Shown piece after piece: positions 44,686-57,601 of a stretch of DNA of 64,000 nucleotides. Location of the stretch: the NCBI GenBank assembly GCA_019096155.1, contig JAHCVI010000001.1:10602001-10666000 (forward strand). Reading direction: 5' to 3'. Every line of letters begins with the position of its first letter. Positions within the stretch are counted from its first letter, which is position 1. A model generated the notes under the pieces. It was not told where the DNA came from. It made no database searches and worked only from the letters and a program-made list of their open reading frames with translations. The translations under genes and the position numbers were made by a program. This DNA comes from Staphylotrichum longicolle. Its lineage: Eukaryota > Ascomycota > Sordariomycetes > Sordariales > Chaetomiaceae.

Positions 44686-47600
44686 GCGCCGTGGACGGAG
44701 CCCGGACGAGGGCGGGCGGGATTGGGGTTGGGATTGGGATTCGGAGGCCGGGCCCGGAGCGGGGTGGATCGGGGCCATCGGGGGCAGCCCTCTCGCGGCA
44801 GTCCATGCGGACCATGCCGGCACGACATCACCTGGGCGGGGAAAATCGACACCACATGTGTGTTTGTGCGGAAAGCGCCGGATCGGGAACGAGGGGTGGC
44901 AGCGGCCCGGGGGTGTGCGCAAGCCAACGTCGAGCTGATCCGGCGGCCACGGTTGGTGATGGGGAGGAGGAATGCAATGTGAGTTGTTGCCCATGTGGCA
45001 GTTTCCGTTTCCAGGGCTCAGTTTCGGCGCCAGGGGCGCTTGGCATCCGCTGCGAATCCTGAAAGACCCGCTTTTGCCGCTCCTTGGCGCCGGGTGGGCG
45101 GGATCCAGCGCCGTTGCAGCAGACCGCAAGAGCTGCCATCCGCAGACCACAGTGATGCCTCGACACCGACGGCAACACAATCCTTCCATGGGCTACGGCT
45201 GCGGACTTCCGACTGTCGCTCCATTCCAGCCGCACCAGCGCCAGAGGTATGGTTTGTCGCGCTTATTTTGCGGCGATGCAGATGCAGATGCGCGCTTCCT
45301 CAGCCAGTCCAGTCTCATTCCGCACCCAGAGCTCGAACACGCGGGTTGGGTGAGGGACGTTCACGTTGTGCAACTCGGCGCCAGACAAACCTGGAAGCAC
45401 CCCAACGTTAGTATGGGGTTGGGTTGGGGTGGTGCACAAGCGCCAACAAACCCCCTTTGCAAACATTGCTGGACTTCTCGCCTGTCTGATCTGATGCGTC
45501 CTACACAGTGCTGCGATTCTGACTCCCTTACCTGCTCCCTCACCCTCCGTTCGTTGTCCAAGTCACAGTGACTTGGGCACCCGCCCCATCGAGTTCCTCC
45601 GCACACACCACACCATCTCAAGATCCAGAATTCCAGATCCCGAGCCGTGTGTTTCGAGTCGGCATCTAGGCCCAACTGCTGTCTCCATCGCCGCTCCTCT
45701 ATTGTTTCGCGCCTCCAACGATTTGGCCGCCGGCCGACTCCAAGGACTGGACTGGCATGGACTCGCCAGTTTGGTCCGGAGTTGGTACGGCCGATCGGCG
45801 GAGCGGGCACAACAAGCCCGCAACTCGCTCATCCAAAAGATGGATGGCATTGGTAGCCTGACCTCAAGAGGCAGATCCCGGGCCAAAAGACAAAGTCTGT
45901 CAAGCAGCAGAGCAGACCAACACGCGACCCTGCTGTGCCCTCAAGCAATGCCCAAAAGAATTGTTGACATCCCGGGCGGCTGCATCCATCCTGCATAACG
46001 CCATGTCCCTGTCTCCCCGGTTCCTTGCCTTCTATCCATGCCGTCCATCTTTGCCATGAACGGTTGAGCTTGGCTTTTAATTAACTGCCATCTCATGCGA
46101 TGTCTTTGCGGTGTCCTTGCGGCGCCGTCACGTCTCCGAATTACCCGAGATGACCGACGTCTGCCATCACACTCACCGGGCGCGCTCAAAAACTGAATAC
46201 CGATGTGCAGGCGCCTGAGGCACGAAATGCAATGTCGCAAGTGGTGGCGGGCCTTGCAGGCTGAAAGAGAATTTGAGATGAGCCCCGCGTGCCGGATCCA
46301 GGGTTGGTTGGCTTTCGCAAAGCCGGACGGAGCCAACACACCCCAAAGGGGCCGAGTCTTGAGCCTCTTCATCATCGAGTTCCGGCCGGCTCGGGCCAAC
46401 GGCCTTGGAAGCAAGGAAACTCTGAAGCTCTCCGAGCCGAACGGTCAAAAGCCTTTCATTCACATCGGTTGGTTGAAGCTGAAACGAAGCCCACGGTCAT
46501 GCGTTCCGAACTGGTCATCCTCTCCCGCAACAGGGTATCATCATGGCCGGTCCGTCAGGTAGTTACAGTTAGTTAGCATCACCAGCACAAAAGACCAATA
46601 CCTACCGCCGATGACAAGGCGCGCAACAACACCCACACCAAAGACCAAGACCAACCGGAAGGGTCCCATACCAACGTCGCCCGCTCCCGCTCCCGGTTAG
46701 CTCCATGCAACCAGCAACACAGGCACTACACTCACACTTCCCTTTACCCTTGTTGTTGCCCCCCTTGCGTGACAAGGAAGAAAAAGAAGAGGGGGAGGGA
46801 AAGCAAACCACCACCGCGGCCATCGGCTCGTCCGCGTCACGCCGTCTCGGCGGCTAAGGTGCCTTAAGCGAGCCAGTCGCGCCGTGACCGATCTATTGAT
46901 TTTTGACGCCCCCTTTTTTCGCGTTGCCCTTCCCACAGGGGGGTTGAGAAATCAAAGATCAGCCTGGTTTTCCCTTGTTGGGCCTCACCGAGGAGCGGAA
47001 GAGAGGGGTGGTATTCTTGGTGTTTTCCCCATCCGGCACATCATCGGGGATAACATTTGTGCTTGTGCAATTGCTGGCAAGGCAGCTGGCCGCAGGCCGC
47101 TTCCGCACCAAGTATAATCTGCGGTTGCAGTTAGGTCGCTGTGCTGTGGGGACCTGGGTGGGTTCTTTTTGTTGCTTTTTCGGGCCGGCCCATCGAAACG
47201 CACCTGGCCGCATGGGGCGGCTGATCACTTGACTCGTCACGTGAACGTCTCGGTGAACGTTCCTCCCGCCTGCTTACACAGTATTTTGTAACGTTACAGG
47301 CGACGGTAACTCTTTATCGAGATGTGTGCCGGGTATCGTTGCTTTTCTCGCATCCGACAATTCGACAGCCCTGTGGCACGCGCGCAAATGTCTCAGCGTA
47401 ATCCCGGAGACCCTGAAGATCCGAGAGAAAGATTTTCACGGCGTGGAAAACACATGGGCGCGGAGTTGAGGCCTTAATTCCGGGCTGTCGCTGGTGTAAC
47501 GTAATACAGAAACACCCCCATCCTCGACAGGCGCCCACGTTTCATCCGCATTCTTTTCGAAGAGGGATGACGAGCCGAATTCCTGGGGAAAAGAACCCTG

Positions 47601-48857
47601 ACAAGATCTGATGGCTCGTCGTTTCCGAAAGCGAGCCTCGTAATTACACAGGTTCTGGGTGGATGTTGTGGATGTTGTGGATGTCATGGGGAATCTCCCC
47701 GCGCCGTTTCACAAGAGCTCGGAAAACACCACACCGGGGTATGTAAGATACAGTCAGAACGTGGATGATTACCTTATGTATGGAACACAGTCATTACTCG
47801 GGCTTGTCGGGGCAGGCAGCCACGGTTCGTTCAGTATTACCAGGTCTGTCCATACGTGCAGAAAGTCTCCACTCGGAATCGTACGAGATGCGATCCGGTG
47901 CTGTTTCTCTGCTGCACCACTTCGGTAGCGTAGATTCCTGCGGCGCAGCCATGCTGTGCTACTGTGTCCATCCAAGATCGGGGGGATCGGAGTTGGATCG
48001 CGGAGGATTCGGCGTCGTGGCTTTGCAGGCACTCAGGCAGCCTCCAGTTTTCCAATCCCTAAATCCCCTGCCAAGCCTCACCCCAGATGGAATCCCAGGT
48101 TTGATGGTGCTTTTGTTCACATCCATGTCCAAGTTCAAGCACAAACCTCGAATACAATGTTCAATGTATAACTTATGCACGTCACATTTCGCGATCAGCT
48201 TTCCCCAAGTAGTTTAGTAAGGTCGTGTATTATCCATCTTCACCAGATTACTGCACTCGATATCGTTTTTGACACAGAAAGAAGACCGAGGCCAAGAGGG
48301 CTCTTTTGCTCCGCCACAGTGCAGAATGAACAATTTTACGAGATTGGGATTCTGGAAACTGTGCCCGTTGTAACATGGCAGAACCACTCCAATCCCGAAA
48401 CACTTCCTCCCCCCGTGCCACCAGCTTCGCCGTAGACATGTCTCTCCCCGAACCCATTGGACGTGAAGAACTCTTGAAATGAAAGCAAAGAAAAAGAAGG
48501 AACTGAGCAGGGAAAAAGGAATTTGATATGATTGATGCTTGCGTGAGCTAGATACCTTTCCTCTTGGTCTTGCAAGTGTGTGGTTGTAAATCAGGGGTCA
48601 AATGAATGGAGGTAGTCAAATCGTAAACGCAAAGAGACAGCGTGAGACATAAAAGGAGAAGAAGAGACAAATGACGATGCTGGTAAAATACACAGGATTA
48701 CCGCCGCCCAGATCCGGAAAAAAAAAGAAAGAAAGAAGAAACCCAGCCAAACCCCCAAACTCCCCAGGTTGCCCTGATTACGCCCGGAACATTCTTTGCT
48801 TTCTTTGGTGTCTTGCCTCCCAAGTGCTGCTGCTGCTGCTGCGCCGTTTTGCTCTCG
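44686..48857. other. 4.2-kb intergenic region, no gene recognised
   Basis: It holds the GH47 promoter and the 3' end of the nuclear-protein gene. Open frames on both strands are short and lack motifs or signal peptides. No RNA gene seen. Confidence 0.5.
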
Positions 48858-50929
48858 TCATCGTGTGCCGTACGCATGTTCGGCGGCGCCCCCCTGTGAG
48901 CGAGGGGTCTGCAGCATCTGGTCGCACGCCTGCAGCGCCACGCGCGCGCTGACTTGGTGGTTGAGCTCGTGGGACGACGACGCCACCGTCGACGGCCGTC
49001 TCGAACCTCCGCCGTGGTTGCCGCTGCCGCTGCCGCCGTCGTACGAGAGCCCCTCCATGCCCTCGTCCGGGGTGAGGTCGCGCTCCGTCTTGAACACCTG
49101 GTTGACGAGCTCGTCGTGCTGCGCGGGCGTCATGTGCGACGGCGCGCCCGGGTACCCCTCCGGCACCAAGTTCGGGCCCGCCGCGACGTGTTGCGCGTGG
49201 CCGTGGAAGGCAGGGTGGTGCAGGCCCAGCCCGTTGGACCAGTCGCCCATGGTGGCAGCAGCGGCGGCGGCGGCGGCGGCGTGCCCGCCGTTTTGGGGGC
49301 TGGCTTGCCGCCTGGCAAGCTTTTGCCTGCGTCGTCGCGTGCCGTTCTTCTCGTCCGGGTCCGGCGTCTCCCAACCCATCTTGCAGAGCTGCGAGACGAT
49401 GTGCCCTGGCTTCCAGTCCCACACCCGGCAACCGCCGTTCTCCTTCATCCGCGCAATGATGTACTGGTACCGCAGGTCCTCGAAGTGTCGGAATGCCTCC
49501 TTTAACCGCTCAACCTGTTTTGGTTTATCCCTGTTAGCACAGTCTATCCAAGAGGGTGGGCGGAATGATGGGCGCCTTCTCCTTACCTCGTTCTCTGGCC
49601 ATACGCCGTATCTTGCCACCGCGCGCGAGACCTTCATCTGGAGGGCCGCCTTTTCCCAGTTCCCCTGATGCTTCTCCGAGTATTTGGCCTTCATCTCCTC
49701 CCACATCCCCTTGCCCTTCTCCGAGATGAACTCTTTCCGGAGCTGGAAGAGGTACTTGTCGTCCGCGGGGGCATCGTCCGCCAGGACGAGCTCCTCATTG
49801 TCTTCTTGCTTGAGATGGCTGTTGGAGTCCGAGCCGAGGCGGGCTGACGGCTTGGGCGGCCGGGACGCTTTTCTGGACGGCGGGGCCTTCTTTCGTGGCG
49901 GCGCCCTCTTGCCGGGGCTGAGAGCTCCGTGCGGGAGTAGGGCCCCAGAAAGAGCCCGGATCTCGCAGATCCTCAATGGCGCCGACTTGGGCGTCGAGTG
50001 CGCCTGAATTGTGACGGTGTGGCTGAGCGAGAACCGGTGCTGCTCCGTTGGATGGCATCCGGTGGTGCATGTGTGGTGTGCCGCTGGGACGTGCTGCTGC
50101 CCAAGGTACGGGCCGCCGTGAGCTATTTGCACGGTGAATTGGGATAATTTGCAGCGAGTGGTGTGTCACCTCGCCGTCATTTGTCGATGAGACGGTAAAA
50201 TGGCCAAGATAGGGGTCGATTGGAGGCGGAAGATCGCTCTTGGGCGAGGACGGGTGGTGGCTGATCGGGGGGGAGTGGGCCATGTACGAATTCATGTCGA
50301 AGGAACCGGCTTCGGTGACTGCCGGGTTTACTGTCATCGGGGAGTCGCCCTGGTTGTTCGAGTTCACGTCAAAGCCGTTGTAGCCGTACATCCTGGACGA
50401 GTCGGGAGGGGTCGGCGGCTGCGAGCAAGGAGCCGAGGATTGAGCAGCGTGGTAATTCCGCGTGGGCTTCACCGACGATTGCCTGTGTTGCAGGGGCGGG
50501 CTACCCGCGCTGGAGGCGGGGGTCAGGAGACTCGGATCAGCAGCAGCCGGGTAGTTGAACGACGAGACTCCAGATACCTGTGACGGCAATGGTAAGCATG
50601 GTACGCATTTCAACGAAGAGGGGACCGGCTTGCAACGGATTGCAACGTACTGCGCTGTAAGTGTCAAGGTCTGGCGAAGAATAGACGCCTGATTGCGAAA
50701 CGTTGGAGCAAAGAGGCAGACCGTCGATCTGGGGTCGCTCAGAATGGTGCGGCCCCGGCGTCAGGTACTGGGTGCAGGTCATGTCGGCGTGGATGTGCAG
50801 GCGTTTGAGACCCCTCCGGGGAGAGGCGCTGCCGGAGCTGTCGACGTCCGAGTCTGAGGCCAACTGGTCGCAGTCGAGAAAGTCTTCAATCAGCGGCGAG
50901 CCGACTTGGTCCTGCCGGTCTGTATCCAT
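48858..50929 (-). CDS. Putative nuclear regulatory protein, conserved domain of unknown name
   Basis: Exons 50651-50929, 49587-50577 and 48858-49514 give about 642 aa. The first 360 residues are Ser/Pro/His-rich and look disordered. A basic, NLS-like block (KRAPPRKKAPPSRKASRPP) precedes a helical domain near residues 365-460: KYLFQLRKEFISEKGKGMW, then WEKAALQMKVSRAVARYGVW, then RLKEAFRHFEDLRYQYIIARM. A second basic cluster (GTRRRRQKLARRQASP) and a polyalanine run of nine follow. I have the impression that this domain is widespread in filamentous ascomycetes, but cannot name it; a DNA-binding or chromatin role is inference. The intron at 49515-49586 interrupts the domain in frame. Near 49905-49925 the frame changes by +1 or -2 (PTPARSS to LSPGKRAPP) without an intron. 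A huge upstream region suggests complex regulation. Confidence 0.75.
49259..49283 (-). repeat. GCN trinucleotide run encoding polyalanine
   Basis: About eight to nine GCC/GCT codons in the C-terminal part of the nuclear-protein gene, giving a run of nine alanines. Confidence 0.9.
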
Positions 50930-53900
50930 GTTTAGTCGTCTGCTCCGCGGATGTCTCTTGTGGCACGTTCGGCTCGATAGCGCAGGGGAGAGGGCTGGAC
51001 GACAGATTCCCAAGATGAGCCCCAGGATCAAGGCGTTGTGGTCTTGCAAAAAGCCCGTCGTCGACCTCTCTCACTTTTGCTGTCTTTGCTGTCCGGGCCT
51101 CGGCTGTCTTGTCAAGGAAGGGCAAAGGAAGGATGTCTGACCTTATACGGCAGCAAAAAGCTGGCTGACAGTCCGAGTGTGGCCCGGCTGTGGGGCAGGG
51201 TGCGGCGTCGAAGGAACTGGGGAAAGTTTGAGACAGAGGAGGCTGACCTGACGGGCGAGGTCAGGAAACTATCTATATTGGTGGGAAGGAGGAGGAGGAG
51301 CTTTCCCGAGGGTGAGAGTGGGGCGGGATGGGGAGGTAGATAGATGGATGGAGGTGAGCACAAGGTTGATGTACTCTTTTCATGCAGCCCTCGTTCCAGA
51401 AACACTTAGCTGGAGAAAAGAAAATACCCATGTGAGCGGGAACATCCAGGGAAGCCCAAGCCTCTTTGGCTCGACCCTAGACAAAACCGGTAACGGTGTC
51501 ACACTGCCCATGGTGGGTGGATGTAGGGTCTGGAGGTACCTCGACCTGAATGCACACGCCCCCCCCCCTTCGTACCCTGGTACTTCGCGGCCAGCTCTGG
51601 ACGTCACTGGCGTGTTAGGCGCCGACCGTTCAGAAACTGTGCTCGCGGACAACGGTGCGGTGCCGATGCCGTGTCAAAGCAGGGTCTTGGTTGGAACGGT
51701 TGCACCCTCCCCCCTCCCCCGGTTGGGGCGGAGGGACCCCGGACAGATCGAACAGGTCCCTCTTTGACATTGCTTGTGCCGGCTGCGACATTTGTCGCCC
51801 CTGGGTCCTTGTCCCAAGGCATTTTCGCTTCTGTACAAGGCCATGCAGGTGAGTGGGTAGGCTGGATAGGGCCGGTGTGGGTGCTAGGCAAGGCGGCGCG
51901 CTGCCAAGGCTTACGGCCTCCCGATCGCGACAACGGCCGCCGGCACTCGGATGAGTCCCTCTCGCTCCACTGACACACACCTGACCGAAGCCCACCAGAA
52001 TGTCGATGCTGGTGTGACATGGGCGGCATGGCTAAAGAAGCCCAGAAGCCCAGGTGCGTGCTGCTACTCGTTGCCGCTCCAGGCAGAACAGTGACCCTGA
52101 ATAAATTAATGCAAGCACCAAATGTTCCAATTGCCTCAACGGGCATTGTTTCGGCATTGCGTCTTCTGTACTTCTGTCGACCGACGTGAGGCACGTCGCC
52201 TTGACTTGTGGAGGCGGCGTCGCGGGAGCAATTTCGTGCACATCTCTATGTACAAGGATCATTCTCGTCGGGGGTGGAGGGATCTGAGGCAAGGGACACC
52301 CCCTCCCCTCACCCCTTCTCCCCCAAGCCCCCCATCAGTCGCTGAAGTTCATCCCATGATGTCGCAATCATAGCAGGGGCGAGCCAGCATGAGGTCCATA
52401 ACGTACCGACCCCACGGCCATCGACCTCGACCAGCAGAAGCGAAGCCTTGCTCGCGCCACCATGCGGCAGCGCCTTGGAGATAGCCGCCGTTTGCTTCGC
52501 TCTTGTTGGTCCACGATGAGGCAGTTGGTTCGATGTAGAGGGGCCGACAGACGCGTCGAGGACATGGCGCTCGGCATATCTCGATCGCGCACTGCTGGTG
52601 GCCGTTTGCGGACGTGCCTTGCTGGCATGCGCGCAATCTGCAGAAGCTGCGCTTGGGACAGTACACAGCGTGCAAGTTGCCCGTGAGCATCTCCGTGTAC
52701 ATACATGGCTGTGTTGTGTGAGAGATGTTGATGAAACATGATCAAATCACGATTTGCTTGCCCCTCCACCTCCACGCCCGCAGCCAGGAGCAACGCCGCC
52801 AATTGCCGGGGGTCACGGCCGGTCGCTGCTAATTTTGAACGGGAGCTGGGCTGCGGAATCTGGGGATGGGGCTTGCGAAGAGACGCTAACGTTAACTTCC
52901 TCGTCAACTCCGCTTCGGATCTTCGCCCATGGGCGCAGCGGCCCGAAAGGGAGGCCAGGCGGAAGGATGGGCTGATAGCGGAAACTAGAGTGTCGAGTGC
53001 AGCAGCACCCAGCCGGGGTTTCTGCGCACGGCGGTTGAAACAGCTGTGCCCACGCACCCAAGGAATCAAGTTGAACGAGTAGGAAAGAAATTCGAGGCTG
53101 TGCTCCTGTAGCGAACGTGCCGGCATGGAGGGGGAAAGGCAGGTGGGATCGACAGCAGACCCAGCCGGCCGCGGTTTCCGGAATCACAGATTAGGCCCAG
53201 TCCAAAGCTCAGGGAAGGCACAAAATTTCCGGGCAACAACGGCAGCGAACAGCCAAATCCATGAACATGGCCTCGACATCGCCATCGCCCGACAGCATCT
53301 TTGTCAAAACTGACAACCATGTTGCATTCTGCGACATGGGTAAAAAACGCACGGGGTCCCGGATGGGCGATGCGGCTTCCAGCACAGCACACCACCCATT
53401 AGCCCCGGGGACGCCACGGATCCAGTCCTAGCACCGCGCTTCCAGACGGGAAGACCCTGCAAAAAAGCCATCGTCTGCATTTGCAGGGCCCGCCGCGATG
53501 CAACGATAGTTTGTCCTCGGCGCGCAATGGTGGTGATGGTGGTGGTGGTGGTCGCGCGGAACAAACTCCAGGTTCCCTTGACTCACCGTTGCTACCTTAC
53601 AGTGTCTGCGAATCCTGCAGCCTGCAGCGCTGAGCACATATCTGGCACCATTATTGCCAGAATATTGCAGTCGGGAAATGTCACGCGCAGGCCGACGAGC
53701 TCCACCACGCAACGCCACCGGTCAATCCACCATCTACACTACATTATCACAAGACTTGTTCCCCACGCCACCGCCTGCGACGGTCCAATGCCACGACACA
53801 GGTCCTCGGCGATAGCAAGCTGCCCCGCTGGTTCTCGCCGTGACACGTCGCTAAAAACAGAGCCTGTGTTTCGAAACGTCTCCGCTGAACGCGGCACAGC

Positions 53901-56511
53901 GGGGGCCTCTTGGGGGCAGTGAAAAAGGGCGACACAGTGGTGCGCGCTTGGGTGCTTTGGGGTCGTCAGTTTCCCGAGGCCTGATTGGCTCTGCGAGCAG
54001 GGACGGGAGCGGCCCAGCCAACCACGCCCGTTACCATTCTGTCGGGTCGACTGCGCTAATCCTCTTTCGGCCACACACTGATGGGCGGTCGCTGTGTGTG
54101 GGTGATGGGGTGGCGGGCGACAGGCGACCGGCGACAGGCGGTCAGAGGGGAGCAAATGAGGGAAAACCCAGACGCACGATGGGTTCCAGGTTGGGCTGCA
54201 AACGGGCGCAGATCGAACCGATGCCACCTCCCTCTTCTTGACGGTCCAGAAACCGGTCCAGCACACCAAAACCTCGCCGGGCGCGCTTATTGCGCGTGGT
54301 GATTGGGCGTGAAGGCGACCATCATGCACCTCTACCACCAACACACTGCCGGCAAAACAGCCAACAGCTCCGAGAAACGCGCTGCCCAGATTTCCCCCAA
54401 TCTCCAGGAACCATCACATCCACGGTTCCTGTCGTGGCAAGTCCTGGCTATCACGGCTATCCTGGCACGGCGTGGCTGTCCGGCTTCTGCTCCCGTTTTC
54501 GCAAAAAACCCCCATGCCTTGGATGCAACTTCACAACGCTAGCGTCTACTACGCACGCTAGTCGAGTGTGCGCAGGGCAGGGCTTCAGGCGCAGAAAATG
54601 GGTCCCCGAGCCATTCTCGCCATCCCGCCAATCACCACTTCCTGATGCCGAGCAGGCCCCTCGGCCCCTCGACCCCGAACCCCTGGGGAGTCGCCGAGCA
54701 TCTTCCCCCTCAAGCACTTTCAGACCTTCAGGTCCAGCGTCGCACAGCAGCAGTCCATGACGCAGTTTCACCTGATGGGGTCTGTCGCATAAATGAAGGT
54801 GGCGAGCGACAGCGCTGCGCCCTAAGACTGCCGAGACACTGAGAAGTCGACGGTTACTCACCAGTGTACTACCCAGGAGCTGGACTTGAGGAACGGCAAC
54901 GATCCGCATTTCGCGACTTGCACATTCCCACAGTAACCCCCACAACCCGACTTGGCAACGTTGTCGTGCCTCAAGGGTCACCTCGCCATTGGCCTCGCCG
55001 CCTGCGCATCGTTCGTCGTCTCGTCGACCGTCACGGGAGTGCGCATAGCCGCAACCAGATTTGTCGCCTTGCCGGTGTCCCAATCCGAGCCTCCCATCAC
55101 TGTGACGGCGGCAGGAAATTTCTTTTTGTTTTCGAAAGTCTTGGCTCGGCGAATGCCCCTTTCGCCGATAACTATCCCCCGACCGGGTTCTGAGGGATCC
55201 GCTTGGGGGAGCACGCAGGATCATCAAAGCTGTCTGCAAAACAATAAACCATCACCGCGCGTTGTCGCCGTCAGCGTCCCAGCAGGACGGAACCGCTACC
55301 CTTCTGCCTGCGCAGCCGGCAAGACACGTCAGTCAAACACATCATCACTCACATCAGCCCATGGCACCATTTGCCCAGTGGGCGCGAGGGATTCCTCAGA
55401 GCCCACCCCTCTCCAGTCTCCCGTTCTTGTGTTCGGCCCGTCTATGGCGGGTTCATTATCATGCGATTATGCGTTTGGGCGAAAGCTCTGCTCTTTAGGG
55501 TTCTCCGCAGATTCCTCACCCCCAAGCAAATGGCTGAAGAAATGCGCGGGTGGACCCGGGCCGTTTCCTGGTCAGGCTGTGCCCCCGATCGATATGGACA
55601 CCCGGGGAAGCCCACCCCCGGCTTCCGCCTGTCCTTTCTCGTGGGGATGTGGTGGCTCCTGGTCGGGTACTCCACCACGGCAACCCTTCCATGGCTCTCG
55701 CGATTCCTCATAGGCACTGAAAAATGCGCCGTCCAGTCTGGGCACCCGTTTTGGGCATCGGTGCCAAACACAGCAACAGTGTTCCGAATTGCGGAAGTTG
55801 CTGATCAGCCAGCAGCCAGCACACAATCCGCCCCTCCCAAGCGGCGCGGGCCGGTGGGCTTGTGCGCGAAAGAGGCTTCGAAAGCTCTCCTGTCCCCCCT
55901 TGAAGGGCATTAACCAGGGGGTTGAGAGCACATGCATGGGGGTGGTGTCGTGCGTTACCGCGCGTTGTGTAACTGTGGCCAGCAGCGGTGCCTGTCTCGC
56001 CACTGATTTTAAGCTTCTGCCACATGCCATGATCAAAGCCCCCGTTCCCGTCCGTTCTTGTGTGACAGACCGGTTTCCCCATGGTCGTATTCCACGGCCC
56101 GTACCAAACCGGTCCCGCGGCAGGGCGGGCTCCCGAGACGAAGCATCACAGCACTACGACTCGCCCAGGTACGGAATACGGTCACAGTGACAGTGACGCA
56201 GTGGAAAATATCTTGTCGGTGAGCTTAACAATTTGCCGGGTAAAACTGAAAGTCAGGGAGGGAGCTTCCTCATTCGTCTCATTTTTCATCGCCTCGGTCT
56301 GTCCAGCGGTCCTTGTTCCAGGCTGCCCACCGGGCTGTCCTGACGGAGGTTGCCAAGACATCAGAGAGAGGACCGAACACGGCGTCGCGCAAGGCAGGAG
56401 AGGGACAGATGGAAGAGCAAGACGCGTTCCATGCCGGTGTGGGTTCCAGAAAAGATCAATCCCACTCTGTCGCTTCGCTCCCAATCACTGGACCTCGGCG
56501 GAACGCGCACG

Positions 56512-56529
56512 CTCTCTCTCTCTCTCTCT
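56512..56529. repeat. (CT)9 microsatellite
   Basis: Uninterrupted CT run in the gene-poor region. Confidence 0.9.
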
Positions 56530-57560
56530 GACCACCAGATGAGCAAGACTCGCAAGACTAATCCGGAGGGTAGTCATTGGGTCCACAGCACAAGAACCAT
56601 ACATGTGTCTCACGAATCGCGATTGCTCAGCAGACGAACTCGAGATGGCGAGCATGAATCGCCATCAGTGCTCTGCGAATTTGGGGGCAAGTGTCAATCT
56701 GTAGCGGAAATTCCGGTGCTTGGGGGGAAACCCCTGTCCTGGCTGCTGGAGTCAAGTCGCAGTGCAACTGGCGAGGCAGACCCACTGGCTCTCTATCGAT
56801 TTGTCAATTGTGGACCAATTCCAGAGCTGCTGGTTGGACAAGATGCTTTGAGTCCACTTTCCCATGTGAGAAACGACCTTTTGATTGGACGGCCTCAAAA
56901 ATCCACCGTGCGTCCTCAGTGTAAAGGGGACTTCTGTTCAGGGGCTGTCCGCGGCCTTAGCTCTTGTATCACTACATCTCAGCTTAAAAAAGCATCAGTC
57001 TCCCCTAACCCTTGCCCCGTCAACAACCCCGGCCCTCCCAGTTGCGCCGCCTCGGGGGTTTCGCTCGTCCCCCGCGCTCAACCTCGAAGCCAAACCACGC
57101 CGTCAGCCGTGTAAGTGGACAGCCCATCGAGCGGCCGGCTGGTTCGACCCCAACCCCCACCCCAACCCAAATTTCCTTTACCCCTGACTGACCCCTTTCT
57201 CAACCCCCATCTGCAACCGCCAACGTCCAGCATATCCCTCCGTGCGAATACTGACAGCTAAACCACACAGGAAAAACTGGAATAAATTCCTGCTACTCTG
57301 TACCCATCCGCTTGTTTTCCCACTATGATCATTAATGCCTCCCATGTGACGGCGGCTGCCCATTGCCTGTCCTGGGCCGAGTCCTCCTGCTCGTCCGATT
57401 CAACATCTCCTAAGCACAGTCCCGCGCGTGCAGTCATGGATCTTCCTTACTCTCCGGACACGCCGATAAACGCGCCGTCTCTAATAATATGCGCAAGGGG
57501 AGTTTTGGCTCGGCTAGGGCAAAGTCGAAATCGCACAGACCCCATGTCAGTGTTCTTCAG

Positions 57561-57594
<34 letters not shown>

Positions 57595-57601
57595 GTGTGT
57601 G
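57561..57601. repeat. (GTCT)8 followed by GT run
   Basis: Eight perfect GTCT units (57561-57592) pass directly into a short GT repeat. Confidence 0.95.

Noticed and set aside
52368..53126. 252-codon minus-strand open frame in the gene-poor region
   Set aside because: No signal peptide, domain or splice logic; similar frames occur by chance throughout this GC-rich DNA.
57140..57160. GGTTCGA B-box-like motif as a tRNA gene
   Set aside because: No matching A-box and no T-stem pairing around it.
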